Positions 8,254 through 13,553 of a DNA stretch of 13,574 nucleotides are shown here, one piece after another (the stretch's first letter is position 1; each line of letters begins with the position of its first letter). This stretch comes from a bacterium. Lineage in GTDB: Bacteria > Elusimicrobiota > Elusimicrobia > Elusimicrobiales > UBA9959. The position numbers and the translations under genes are program-made. Under the pieces are notes generated by a model. That model was not told where the DNA came from and did not search any database. It saw only the letters and a program-made list of their open reading frames with translations. The DNA is taken from positions 1 through 13,574 of the forward strand of contig JAKAMO010000075.1 in NCBI GenBank assembly GCA_021812825.1, written 5' to 3'.

Positions 8254-8290
8254 ATAGGGCGGAGGGTGAAACCTCCGCCCTATTTCTTTT
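8254..8290 (+). terminator. gdhA intrinsic terminator
   Basis: A perfect 12-base-pair stem, ATAGGGCGGAGG (8254-8265) with CCTCCGCCCTAT (8272-8283), has a six-base loop and is followed by TTCTTTT. It lies 20 bases after the gdhA stop. A textbook rho-independent terminator. Confidence 0.9.
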
Positions 8291-8304
8291 GTATGATTTA
8301 GCCT

Positions 8305-8369
8305 GAATTCCGCAGTTCAACATGGTTTTCATTATGAAGATCGGTGAACAGAATTATTCTGCGGAATTC
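8305..8369. repeat. Long inverted repeat upstream of the receiver gene
   Basis: GAATTCCGCAG (8305-8315) is repeated perfectly inverted as CTGCGGAATTC (8359-8369). Inside, TTCA (8316-8319) and TGAA (8345-8348) extend the stem across a ten-base bulge on the right. No T-tract follows, so it is not an obvious terminator. It may be a folded RNA leader or the end of a small palindromic element. Confidence 0.55.
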
Positions 8370-8384
8370 CCCGCGAAGGCCGTC

Positions 8385-8525
8385 TGAAGAGCATAGCTCC
8401 TGATACGGCACGGGCAGAGCCCAGCGGGCGGAGGGCCCAACGCTATACGCGCCAGGCCCGAGGAGGCGTATGCCTCCCGAAGGGCGCCCGTTATGCGGAC
8501 GGAAAATCTCAACTGAAATTTTCAG
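8385..8525 (+). promoter_or_regulatory. Hairpin-rich leader of the receiver gene, unassigned
   Basis: Several self-complementary segments occur close together: GAGC/GCTC around 8390-8398, GGGC/GCCC around 8412-8422, the 16-base palindrome GGAGGCGTATGCCTCC (8462-8477), and CTGAAA/TTTCAG (8513-8525). The region precedes the ribosome site GGAGGAG of the gene at 8546. It does not match a riboswitch class I can name with confidence. It could be a cis-regulatory RNA or a dispersed repeat. Confidence 0.3.
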
Positions 8526-8545
8526 GTTAGACGGAGGAGCAAGCT

Positions 8546-9022
8546 ATGCCCAAGATACTGGTGGTTGACGACATCCCGGCTATCGTGGACTTCTCTAAGG
8601 AGTTCTTCGAGGACGCCGGCTTCGAGGTGCGCACGGCCGACACGGCCACCGGCGCCATCAAGGCCCAGCGGGAGTTCCGCGCGGACGTGATCCTGCAGGA
8701 CCTCAACATCCCTGAAGGCGGCGGCATGCACGTCTACGAGACTCTGCGCGCGGAGAATGATACGGTGCCGATAATCTTTTCCACCGGCAAGCCGGAGACG
8801 CTCGGGGACATAACGAAGATGATCAACGTCTCCGCCCTGCGCAAACCCACGAACCCGGACGTTCTGATGGCCGAGGTGCAGAAACGGATAGCGGACCGCA
8901 AAGCGCCCGCCGCGCCGGCCCAGGCAGCCCCGCCTCCACCTCCGCCGCCGGCTCCCAGGCCTGCAGCCGACGATAGGCCGATGAACCCAAATCCTCCTCC
9001 GCCGCCGAAGTTCCCGCGGTAA
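8546..9022 (+). CDS. Single-domain response regulator (receiver) with proline-rich tail
   Basis: 158 residues. A CheY-like receiver (about 1-118) has acidic Asp8-Asp9, phospho-accepting Asp52 in VILQDLNIPEGGG, switch residue Ser79 or Thr80 in IFST, and Lys100-Pro101. All phosphorylation residues are present. There is no DNA-binding or enzymatic output domain. Residues 119-158 are an Ala/Pro tail with runs of seven and five prolines, ending KFPR, likely unstructured and perhaps a docking segment. The motif PEGGG after the phospho-Asp replaces the usual MPxMDG and is shared with both receivers of the protein at 11049-11855, so these are paralogues. A strong ribosome site, GGAGGAG, precedes the ATG. 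Its kinase is unknown; the PAS kinase at 1-1494 is a candidate but is distant. Confidence 0.93.
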   Translation: MPKILVVDDIPAIVDFSKEFFEDAGFEVRTADTATGAIKAQREFRADVILQDLNIPEGGGMHVYETLRAENDTVPIIFSTGKPETLGDITKMINVSALRKPTNPDVLMAEVQKRIADRKAPAAPAQAAPPPPPPPAPRPAADDRPMNPNPPPPPKFPR

Positions 9023-9036
9023 GCCAGCGGACCTAA

Positions 9037-9075
9037 AAAAGAAGGCGGAGCAAAGGCTCCGCCTTCTTTTTCTTC
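9037..9075. terminator. Bidirectional intrinsic terminator between convergent genes
   Basis: AAGAAGGCGGAGC (9039-9051) pairs with GCTCCGCCTTCTT (9056-9068) around a four-base loop. Six A precede and five T follow, so it can end both the rightward receiver gene and the leftward operon ending at 9089. Confidence 0.88.
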
Positions 9076-9088
9076 CTCTGCCGGACGA

Positions 9089-9250
9089 CTACCTCTTCTT
9101 CCAGAAGCCGCAGGCTATCTCCGTGTGTATCACGTCCTCCGGCATCTTGTGGCCGTAACAGCGCCCCTCGCCGTCCAGGTTGGCGCACTCGTCGCAGCGC
9201 ACCTTCGTCTTACCGGTCAGGAACCCCAGCAATATGCAGATATAGCGCAT
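9089..9250 (-). CDS. 53-residue Cys-rich small protein
   Basis: A small gene with a very strong ribosome site (AAAGGAGGG, four bases before the ATG) that overlaps the stop of the upstream beta-barrel gene. The sequence starts MRYICILLGFLTGKTKVRCD and continues with CANLDGEGRCYGHKMP, ending FWKKR. Five cysteines (5, 19, 22, 31, 47) and His34 include a CxxC pair (19-22), then C-x2-H at 31-34 and a final Cys before Gly-Phe-Trp. This looks like a metal-binding (zinc or Fe-S) knuckle. There is no signal peptide, so it is probably cytosolic. It is the last gene of the leftward operon, with 10 bases between it and its neighbour. I recognise the general layout CxxC...C...GHxMP...CxFW from small uncharacterised bacterial proteins but cannot assign a function. 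Confidence 0.8.
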   Translation of the reverse strand: MRYICILLGFLTGKTKVRCDECANLDGEGRCYGHKMPEDVIHTEIACGFWKKR

Positions 9251-9260
9251 CAGCCCTCCT

Positions 9261-9848
9261 TTATTCCTCGTCCCCGCCGAAGAGCTTCCAGCTCAGTCCC
9301 AGCGTGGCGCCGGAAACGCGACGCGCGCCGCCGGCCAGATTGCTGCGGTACTCGGCGCTCAGGCTGAGCCGCCTGTTGAGCTTGAACTCCAGCCCCGCCC
9401 CCAGAGTCGGCGCCAGGAAGCTGGAAGTGACGCGCTCTCCGTCGTCGTTCTTTTCGCGGAGGCGGGTCAGTTCCGCGCCGGCCAGCAGGTAGGGTTTCAC
9501 CGCCTCCAGCTCCGCTCCGCGCCAGCGCGAGAGCATCAGCTTCGCGAGGTCCAGACCGGCCGAATTGGCGTTAGAGTCCCCCCCGTCCGTATCGCTGCGG
9601 GAATAGGAATAGTACAGCTCCAGGTCCCAGTCCAGGGCGGAGCTGCCGAGCTTCATGGAAGCCGCTTCCAGCCCGAGGCCAGCCCTCAGTTCGCTGGAGC
9701 CGGCCTCTCCGTACGAATCGGCCGAGCCGTCCAGCGAGAAGGTCAGGGCCCTCGACTGCTCCGCGCTCCCGCCGGCAGCCGCCGAAGCCGCCGGCAGCGA
9801 TACAGCGAGCAGCAACGCACCGATACCGGCCATGGAGATCTTGATCAT
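9261..9848 (-). CDS. Small outer-membrane beta-barrel protein
   Basis: 195 residues with a clear signal peptide (1-24, GIGALLLAVSLPAASA). The mature part alternates polar and hydrophobic residues in about eight strands, for example WDLELYYSYSRSD (74-86), VKPYLLAGAELTRLR (117-131), APTLGAGLEFKLN (146-158), LSLSAEYRSNLAG (161-173) and SGATLGLSWKLFGG (179-192). Gly/Asp/Asn-rich loops, including NDDGERV and TDGGDSNANS, connect them. This is the pattern of eight-stranded OMP_b-brl/OmpA-like barrels. The last strand ends in KLF plus GGDEE rather than a terminal Phe, which is slightly atypical for BAM recognition. The ATG lies four bases after the stop of the preceding gene, suggesting translational coupling. 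Function unknown; an adhesin-like or structural role is possible. Confidence 0.8.
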   Translation of the reverse strand: MIKISMAGIGALLLAVSLPAASAAAGGSAEQSRALTFSLDGSADSYGEAGSSELRAGLGLEAASMKLGSSALDWDLELYYSYSRSDTDGGDSNANSAGLDLAKLMLSRWRGAELEAVKPYLLAGAELTRLREKNDDGERVTSSFLAPTLGAGLEFKLNRRLSLSAEYRSNLAGGARRVSGATLGLSWKLFGGDEE

Positions 9849-9852
9849 AATG

Positions 9853-10299
9853 TCATGGGTACGCCACGAACTCCGCGGTGATCCGCACGGAACGCCCGCC
9901 GCCGGGGAACTCCGTGGCGGTCACGTCCTTGATCGTCAGAAGGGTCTCGTCGCAGTCGCGCCTGTAGGTCCTGGAAGGCGGCATGCCGAAGCCGGAGATA
10001 TGTACCGGCTTCCCGCCGTCCCCGCCATAGAGCGCGGCGTCCGGCGCCGTCCTTTTAAGGCACCAGAGGGCCGGCTTTCCCACGGCCTTCGCCGGCGCGG
10101 CCAGCACGATTTCATACGTCAGCGAGAGCTCTTTGGCCTCTTTCAGCATCGGTCTCAGCGCGGCCCGGCGGGCCCGCTCCGCGCTGAAGGACGGCGAGAG
10201 CGACTGCAGCCAGGCCGTAGCCAGCGCCGCCAGCAGGGCCAGCAGCAGGCCGGCCCCGGCCATCGCGTACACCTTACCTATCCCTGAATTACCGGTCAT
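9853..10299 (-). CDS. Unknown protein with a single N-terminal membrane helix
   Basis: 148 residues, no recognised family. A hydrophobic helix spans about 8-31 (KVYAMAGAGLLLALLAALATAW), preceded by a short N-terminus, so it is a signal anchor with a periplasmic C-terminal part. The soluble region has two cysteines (80 and 116) that could form a disulphide bond. An all-beta-looking end (TLLTIKDVTATEF, SVRITAEFVAYP) recalls the extracytoplasmic part of pilin- or secretion-type minor proteins, but no N-methylation site is visible. The ribosome site AAAGG lies eight bases upstream. It starts eight bases after the FlgO-like gene and ends four bases before the barrel gene, so it is firmly within the operon. 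Confidence 0.75.
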   Translation of the reverse strand: MTGNSGIGKVYAMAGAGLLLALLAALATAWLQSLSPSFSAERARRAALRPMLKEAKELSLTYEIVLAAPAKAVGKPALWCLKRTAPDAALYGGDGGKPVHISGFGMPPSRTYRRDCDETLLTIKDVTATEFPGGGRSVRITAEFVAYP

Positions 10300-10307
10300 G
10301 GCGGCCT

Positions 10308-10928
10308 TTACTGGAACGAGGGCGGCGGTTCTTTTATCGTATGTTTCTCGTCGCCGGCCTTCTTGTCCATATACTCATGGATCTCGCGGTCGTAGTCGTC
10401 CAGCTTTCCGGTCTTCTTGAAGGCGCTCTCGCCCTCGTCCTCCGCGGGAGGGTCCTTCCAGTCCTTCTTTACCTTGGCGGAGGCGGCGTTAAGGATCTCG
10501 CCCGACTCAACGCCCACCAGCCTGGCGGTCACTTCCAGGCGTCCGCGCGGCAGCTCCGTCAGGGTGCCGAGCACCAGCAGGTCCGCCCCGAGCGTCTTGC
10601 CCAGGCTCTTGATGGAATCCTGGTCCATCGCGCCGGAAGCCTGCAGCTTCAGCTCGCCCAGCACCTTCTCGATGTCCCTGCGCTCGGTGACCTTGAACTT
10701 GCCCAGCTTCACGAGCTCCACCGTGAGCCTCTCGGAGACCACGCCGCCGTCGCCGGAATTCCTCCCGTCGGGGTAGGCGAAGCTGGCCACTCCTATCTTC
10801 GCCCCCGGCCGGGCTTTCTCCCTCAGCAGCTCGCGCGCCAGCCGGCGGTAGGGCGCTGACCAGGACGGCTCTCCGGCCGTCGCCTGCAGCGGCCCCAACA
10901 GCAGAAACAGCGATAGCAGCATCTTCAT
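10308..10928 (-). CDS. FlgO/CsgG-like exported protein
   Basis: 206 residues. The signal peptide MKMLLSLFLLLGPLQATA ends in a good signal peptidase I site (no lipobox Cys). Residues 44-150 follow the FlgO/CsgG N-terminal pattern: IGVASFAYPDG, then VVSERLTVELVKLGKFKVTERRDIEKVLGE, LGADLLVLGTLTEL, and RLVGVESGEIL. In this family such domains form periplasmic or outer-membrane assemblies for flagellar or curli export; here no flagellar or curli genes are adjacent. The C-terminal 50 residues are charged (KKTGKLDDYDREIHEYMDKK) and end in a Pro-rich patch. The ATG at 10928 is chosen because GAGGTG sits eight bases before it and it gives the signal peptide; the longer open frame upstream runs antisense into the divergent receiver gene. 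It is the first gene of a four-gene operon. Confidence 0.85.
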   Translation of the reverse strand: MKMLLSLFLLLGPLQATAGEPSWSAPYRRLARELLREKARPGAKIGVASFAYPDGRNSGDGGVVSERLTVELVKLGKFKVTERRDIEKVLGELKLQASGAMDQDSIKSLGKTLGADLLVLGTLTELPRGRLEVTARLVGVESGEILNAASAKVKKDWKDPPAEDEGESAFKKTGKLDDYDREIHEYMDKKAGDEKHTIKEPPPSFQ

Positions 10929-10950
10929 AGCGGACACCTCGTCCTTCTTC

Positions 10951-10963
10951 CGCATATTATGCG
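10951..10963. promoter_or_regulatory. Dyad over the -10 box of the envelope operon
   Basis: CGCATATTATGCG is a perfect six-base inverted repeat with one central base, covering the -10 hexamer of the leftward promoter. This position suits a repressor operator, though a 13-base dyad may also arise by chance. Confidence 0.35.
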
Positions 10964-10984
10964 AGAAAATCCCGGTCCTTTCAA
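10956..10984 (-). promoter_or_regulatory. Promoter of the four-gene envelope operon
   Basis: On the minus strand TTGAAA (10984-10979) and CATAAT (10961-10956) are exactly 17 bases apart, each matching 5 of 6. The start would be near 10949, with a leader of about 20 bases carrying the GAGGTG ribosome site. Confidence 0.7.
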
Positions 10985-11048
10985 GAGCCGCCGCGCCCGC
11001 GCAAAAGCCGCTTTTCTTTTGTATCATCTGTCTTATGGAGGCAGAGAC

Positions 11049-11855
11049 GTGACCGGCGCCTGGCATCCCGGCAGGCTGAAAGTGCTCGCTGTCGAGGACA
11101 ACCCCGCCATCCTGGACTTCTACAGGGAATTCTTCGGGGACATGGGCTTCGAGGTGAAGACCGCGGAGGACGCTTTCTCGGCCATAACCCTCCATCAGCA
11201 GTTCAAGCCCGACCTGGTGGTCCTCGACCTGAACATACCCGCCGGCGGCGGCATGCTGGTCTTCGACACCCTGCGTTCGCGTCTGCACGATCCCACCCCG
11301 GTGATCTTCTCCACCGGCCAGCCGGAGCAGCTGCCGAACCTCAAGAACATACACAACGTGGCCGTCATCAAGAAGCCGACGCCTCCGGAAGCGCTGCTCG
11401 CGGAGATAAAGCGCCTGCTCCCGGAATTCTTCAAGCCTCACGACGCACCGCAGCCTCCTCCTCCGCCGCCGCCACCGCCTCCGCCGAAGGCGCTGAAGCG
11501 CAAGGTGCTGGCCGTGGACGACGATCCGACGATACTGGAGCTTTACACGGAGATACTCTCGAAGGCCGGCTTCGAGGTGCAGACCGCGGAAGACACCGTG
11601 AGCGCGGTCACGAAGTTCCAGGAGTCAAAGCCGGACATCATCCTGCTGGACGTGGAGATGCCCGCCGGCGGAGGGAGGAAGGTGTTCGAGCGGCTGCGCC
11701 TGCAGCTGGCCGACCCGACGCCGGTGCTGTTCGCCACGGCCGTCCCCGCGTCGGTCTCCGACCTGGAAAAGAACCTCAACGTGCTGGTCATCAAGAAGCC
11801 GGTCACGCCCGGCGTGCTGGTCGGCGCCGTAAAGGACCTTCTTAAAATATCCTGA
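11049..11855 (+). CDS. Double-receiver response regulator with polyproline linker
   Basis: 268 residues. Two CheY-like receivers, at about 10-128 and 150-268, are joined by a linker containing eleven consecutive prolines (136-146). Receiver 1 has Glu16-Asp17, phospho-Asp60 (VVLDLNIPAGGG), FST 87-89 and Lys109-Pro110. Receiver 2 has Asp157-Asp158, phospho-Asp201 (ILLDVEMPAGGG), FAT 228-230 and Lys250-Pro251. Both look able to be phosphorylated, and neither is followed by an output domain. The two domains and the receiver at 8546 are paralogues sharing the PxGGG motif. The start is taken as GTG 11049 because GGAGG lies seven bases before it; an upstream in-frame ATG at 10959 lacks a ribosome site and would add an Arg-rich stretch. 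It is divergent from the envelope operon, so it might share regulation with it. Confidence 0.9.
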   Translation: MTGAWHPGRLKVLAVEDNPAILDFYREFFGDMGFEVKTAEDAFSAITLHQQFKPDLVVLDLNIPAGGGMLVFDTLRSRLHDPTPVIFSTGQPEQLPNLKNIHNVAVIKKPTPPEALLAEIKRLLPEFFKPHDAPQPPPPPPPPPPPKALKRKVLAVDDDPTILELYTEILSKAGFEVQTAEDTVSAVTKFQESKPDIILLDVEMPAGGGRKVFERLRLQLADPTPVLFATAVPASVSDLEKNLNVLVIKKPVTPGVLVGAVKDLLKIS

Positions 11856-11872
11856 GCCGCGCCCGCAACGAT

Positions 11873-11903
11873 GAAAAAAGCCGCCGTGATGGCGGCTTTT
11901 TTC
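11873..11903. terminator. Bidirectional terminator between convergent genes
   Basis: GAAAAAAGCCGCC (11873-11885) and GGCGGCTTTTTTC (11891-11903) form a perfect stem with a five-base loop. The A- and T-runs flank it on both sides, so it serves the receiver gene and the leftward transpeptidase-like gene alike. Confidence 0.9.
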
Positions 11904-11916
11904 ACGCCCTCCGTGC

Positions 11917-12837
11917 TCAGAATTCGCTGTTGCTGAGACCGGCGTATATCAGCGCGCCGCCCTGCAGCGAGGCCAGCACATTGCCTATCTCGCTGTGAGC
12001 GACCGCCAGGCACCCGAACGAGCGGCCCTGGGTGACGCCGGCCTCCCTCACATAGTCGGATTCATGCACCACCACGGCCCTGGAAAGGGCGTTGGAATTG
12101 GTAGAAGAAAGGCCGTTGAGACGCATCGAGCGGCCGTGCTTGCCTTTGTACAGCGCGCCGGTGACGTAGAAGCCCAGGGACGAGGCCCTGGAACTGGGAA
12201 CGTTGCTGAACTTCGTGGCGTAGCCGTCGCCGTCCGGGTCCGATCCCTTGCCGTGGGCCACGCGGATGGCGCGGTAGGAGCCGCTCTGCAAGTCCAGTAT
12301 CCAGAAGCGCTGCCGGCTGGAATGCTGCGCGAAATCCACTATACCTATGAATCTCCTGTTGGAGATGGCCGATTGGTTCGAGTTGAAGAAGGCCAGGGCC
12401 TTGCGCCTGAGGTCGTCCGGGATGCCCGCGGCCCTGGGCCCGCCGTCTGGGACGGCCTGCTGCGCGGAAGGGGCGGTTTGCGCGGGCGCGTCGCCGTAGT
12501 CCCCCGGCTCCACGGGCGCGTACTGCGTCCCCTCCGAGTAATCCTCCTGCTCCTGGTCGTCCGTCAGGGAGCCATCCACCTGCGGGGCTTCGGGGGCCGG
12601 GCCGGCTATCTCGACGTCGCCGTTGGGAGAGAAGATCAGCTTTATAAGGTCGGCTATAGCCTCGAACAGCACCGGGACCGGCTTTATCTCGTACTGCGAG
12701 GCGGCCGAAGCGGGCCGCAGCGCCCGGGTATCTATTCCCATGCGCTGGGCGTCGTTGCGCATGCTCTCCATGGTACCGGCACGAAGCAGCGGGACCGAGG
12801 CGAGGAAAAATATAAGGGCGGCGGCGAATATCCTCAT
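11917..12837 (-). CDS. Murein L,D-transpeptidase catalytic domain (YkuD_2-like) exported protein
   Basis: 306 residues. The signal peptide (MRIFAAALIFFLASVPLLRA) is followed by a linker rich in Asp/Glu/Gln/Pro (about 75-135) and a C-terminal catalytic region (about 143-306). This matches the YkuD_2 type of L,D-transpeptidase-like domain: FIGIVDFAQHSSRQRFWILDL, VAHGKGSDPDGDGYATKFSN, LGFYVTGALYKGKHGRSMRLNGL, VVVHESDYV and QGRSFGCLAV. His258 and Cys276 (the SFGC motif) are the expected catalytic pair. Such enzymes cross-link peptidoglycan or attach proteins to it through the meso-diaminopimelate residue; the substrate here is not known. The start at 12837 is chosen because AAGGAGAG lies five bases upstream; the frame stays open for 24 more codons without a ribosome site. 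It is a single-gene unit converging on the receiver gene. Confidence 0.9.
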   Translation of the reverse strand: MRIFAAALIFFLASVPLLRAGTMESMRNDAQRMGIDTRALRPASAASQYEIKPVPVLFEAIADLIKLIFSPNGDVEIAGPAPEAPQVDGSLTDDQEQEDYSEGTQYAPVEPGDYGDAPAQTAPSAQQAVPDGGPRAAGIPDDLRRKALAFFNSNQSAISNRRFIGIVDFAQHSSRQRFWILDLQSGSYRAIRVAHGKGSDPDGDGYATKFSNVPSSRASSLGFYVTGALYKGKHGRSMRLNGLSSTNSNALSRAVVVHESDYVREAGVTQGRSFGCLAVAHSEIGNVLASLQGGALIYAGLSNSEF

Positions 12838-12856
12838 AGCGTCTCTCCTTGCGGAT

Positions 12857-12885
12857 ATTCTAGCCCCGGGGCGTTGCATGCAGAA
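12857..12885 (-). promoter_or_regulatory. Putative promoter of the transpeptidase-like gene
   Basis: TAGAAT (minus, 12862-12857; 5 of 6) has TTCTGC 17 bases upstream as a weak -35. The start would lie roughly 10-15 bases before the ATG, leaving the AAGGAGAG ribosome site in a short leader. Confidence 0.4.
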
Positions 12886-12891
12886 GGGGAT

Positions 12892-12917
12892 TTGGACCCA
12901 GCCGTCCATAGGTCCAA
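12892..12917. promoter_or_regulatory. Inverted repeat upstream of the transpeptidase-like gene
   Basis: TTGGACC (12892-12898) and GGTCCAA (12911-12917) form a perfect seven-base dyad separated by 12 bases, just upstream of the predicted -35. This is the position of an activator or repressor site. The repeat could instead be a hairpin after the downstream-facing terminator. Confidence 0.4.
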
Positions 12918-12924
12918 CGGCCCA

Positions 12925-12960
12925 TAAAAAAGCCCCCGGCGGGAATATCCGTCGGGGGCT
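12925..12960 (-). terminator. Terminator of the small membrane protein gene
   Basis: On the minus strand a 12-base-pair stem (12960-12949 with 12942-12931, one G-T pair) with a six-base loop is followed by six T (12930-12925). It lies 18 bases after the stop of the gene at 12978-13289. Confidence 0.85.
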
Positions 12961-12977
12961 CTCGGCGAGGACCGCGG

Positions 12978-13289
12978 CTATCTGCTTTTCTTGTCCACGT
13001 GGTTCCAGGCGTTCTTCAGTTCCACGGTCAGGTGGCGCAGTTCGTCGGAGGTTATGGTCTCCAGGCGGGAATATTTGTCGGCCACCTTGTCCACCAGGCG
13101 CAGGTAGGTGTCCCGGTCTATCTTCTTCATGGATTCCATCTTCTCCAGGACCTCGCCCTTCATCTTAAGGGTCCACCCGCGTATCGCTTCGCGGTTCCTG
13201 GCGCCGCGCTTGCCGCCGAGGAAATAAGCCCCGGCCGCCGCCAGCGCCGCCAGCCCTATGCCGCCGATTATCTTCTGGCTTTTCTTCAT
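12978..13289 (-). CDS. Small membrane-anchored helical protein
   Basis: 103 residues. The hydrophobic segment IIGGIGLAALAAAGAYFLGG (7-26) follows a short Lys-containing N-terminus, and is followed by a basic patch (KRGARNREAIRGW). A long charged helix with coiled-coil tendency follows (MKGEVLEKMESMKKIDRDTYLRLVDKVADKYSRLE), ending with a second helical part to residue 103. The layout recalls YtxH-like general stress proteins, but similarity is only in architecture. The ribosome site AAGGTGA lies four bases upstream of the ATG. It sits 29 bases after the small ORF at 13319-13519 and may be cotranscribed with it. Probably an inner-membrane protein with its helix in the cytosol. Function unknown. 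Confidence 0.8.
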   Translation of the reverse strand: MKKSQKIIGGIGLAALAAAGAYFLGGKRGARNREAIRGWTLKMKGEVLEKMESMKKIDRDTYLRLVDKVADKYSRLETITSDELRHLTVELKNAWNHVDKKSR

Positions 13290-13318
13290 TTGGTCACCTT
13301 CCGCCGGAACGGCCGGGG

Positions 13319-13519
13319 CTAGTTGACGGACCCGGTGCCGCGCCAGTTCTTATCCGGCCGCCTGTCGCGGCCGGCCAGCCATAGGTAGGCGCCGTGGCTG
13401 GCTGGCTTTATAGCCGGGGTATCGGTACCGATATCCTTCACCGGCGGCAGGCGGAGTATCAGTTTGTCGTCCCTGCGCATCCGCCTGTCGTCCCTCTCGA
13501 AGTTGCATGTCATCGTCAT
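13319..13519 (-). CDS. Small hypothetical protein, uncertain
   Basis: A 66-residue frame starting MTMTCNFERDDRRMRRDD, rich in Arg and Asp, with no signal peptide, membrane helix or recognised motif. Support for reality is a good ribosome site (GGAGAG five bases before the ATG), an AT-rich promoter-like patch further upstream, and close spacing to the next gene. Against it are the odd composition and an internal 14-base perfect DNA palindrome (13420-13433). It may be a true small gene or a chance frame in a leader region. Confidence 0.45.
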   Translation of the reverse strand: MTMTCNFERDDRRMRRDDKLILRLPPVKDIGTDTPAIKPASHGAYLWLAGRDRRPDKNWRGTGSVN

Positions 13520-13540
13520 ACGCGCTCTCCACTTAACCCC

Positions 13541-13553
13541 CGCGACTATATAC
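13541..13553 (-). promoter_or_regulatory. Possible -10 region for the leftward genes at the window end
   Basis: On the minus strand AGTATATAGT gives TAGTAT or TATAGT as -10 candidates, about 20-30 bases before the ATG at 13519. A matching -35 is not convincing and may be cut off by the window edge. Confidence 0.3.

Larger units (their letters stand above)
8234..8545. other. Non-coding stretch of 312 bases with terminator and structured leader
   Basis: After the gdhA terminator (8254-8290) no supportable gene is seen before the receiver gene at 8546. The remainder contains an 11-base inverted repeat spanning 65 bases (8305-8369) and a GC-rich block of nested hairpins (about 8385-8500). A short dyad, CTGAAA/TTTCAG (8513-8525), lies just upstream of the ribosome site. 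No clear sigma-70 promoter stands out. Confidence 0.7.

Noticed and set aside
8385..8500. Known riboswitch (Moco, GEMM or cobalamin type) upstream of the receiver
   Set aside because: Only isolated fragments look similar; the conserved cores are not present and the downstream gene does not fit.
10959..11048. ATG at 10959 as start of the double receiver
   Set aside because: No ribosome site, an Arg-rich non-receiver stretch, and overlap with the divergent promoter; GTG 11049 with GGAGG fits better.
10929..11441. N-terminal extension of the FlgO-like protein to 11441
   Set aside because: The extension is antisense to the first receiver. The ATG at 10928 has a ribosome site, a signal peptide and a good promoter just upstream.
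12838..12909. 24-codon upstream extension of the transpeptidase-like protein
   Set aside because: It would bury the signal peptide and lacks a ribosome site; ATG 12837 has AAGGAGAG.
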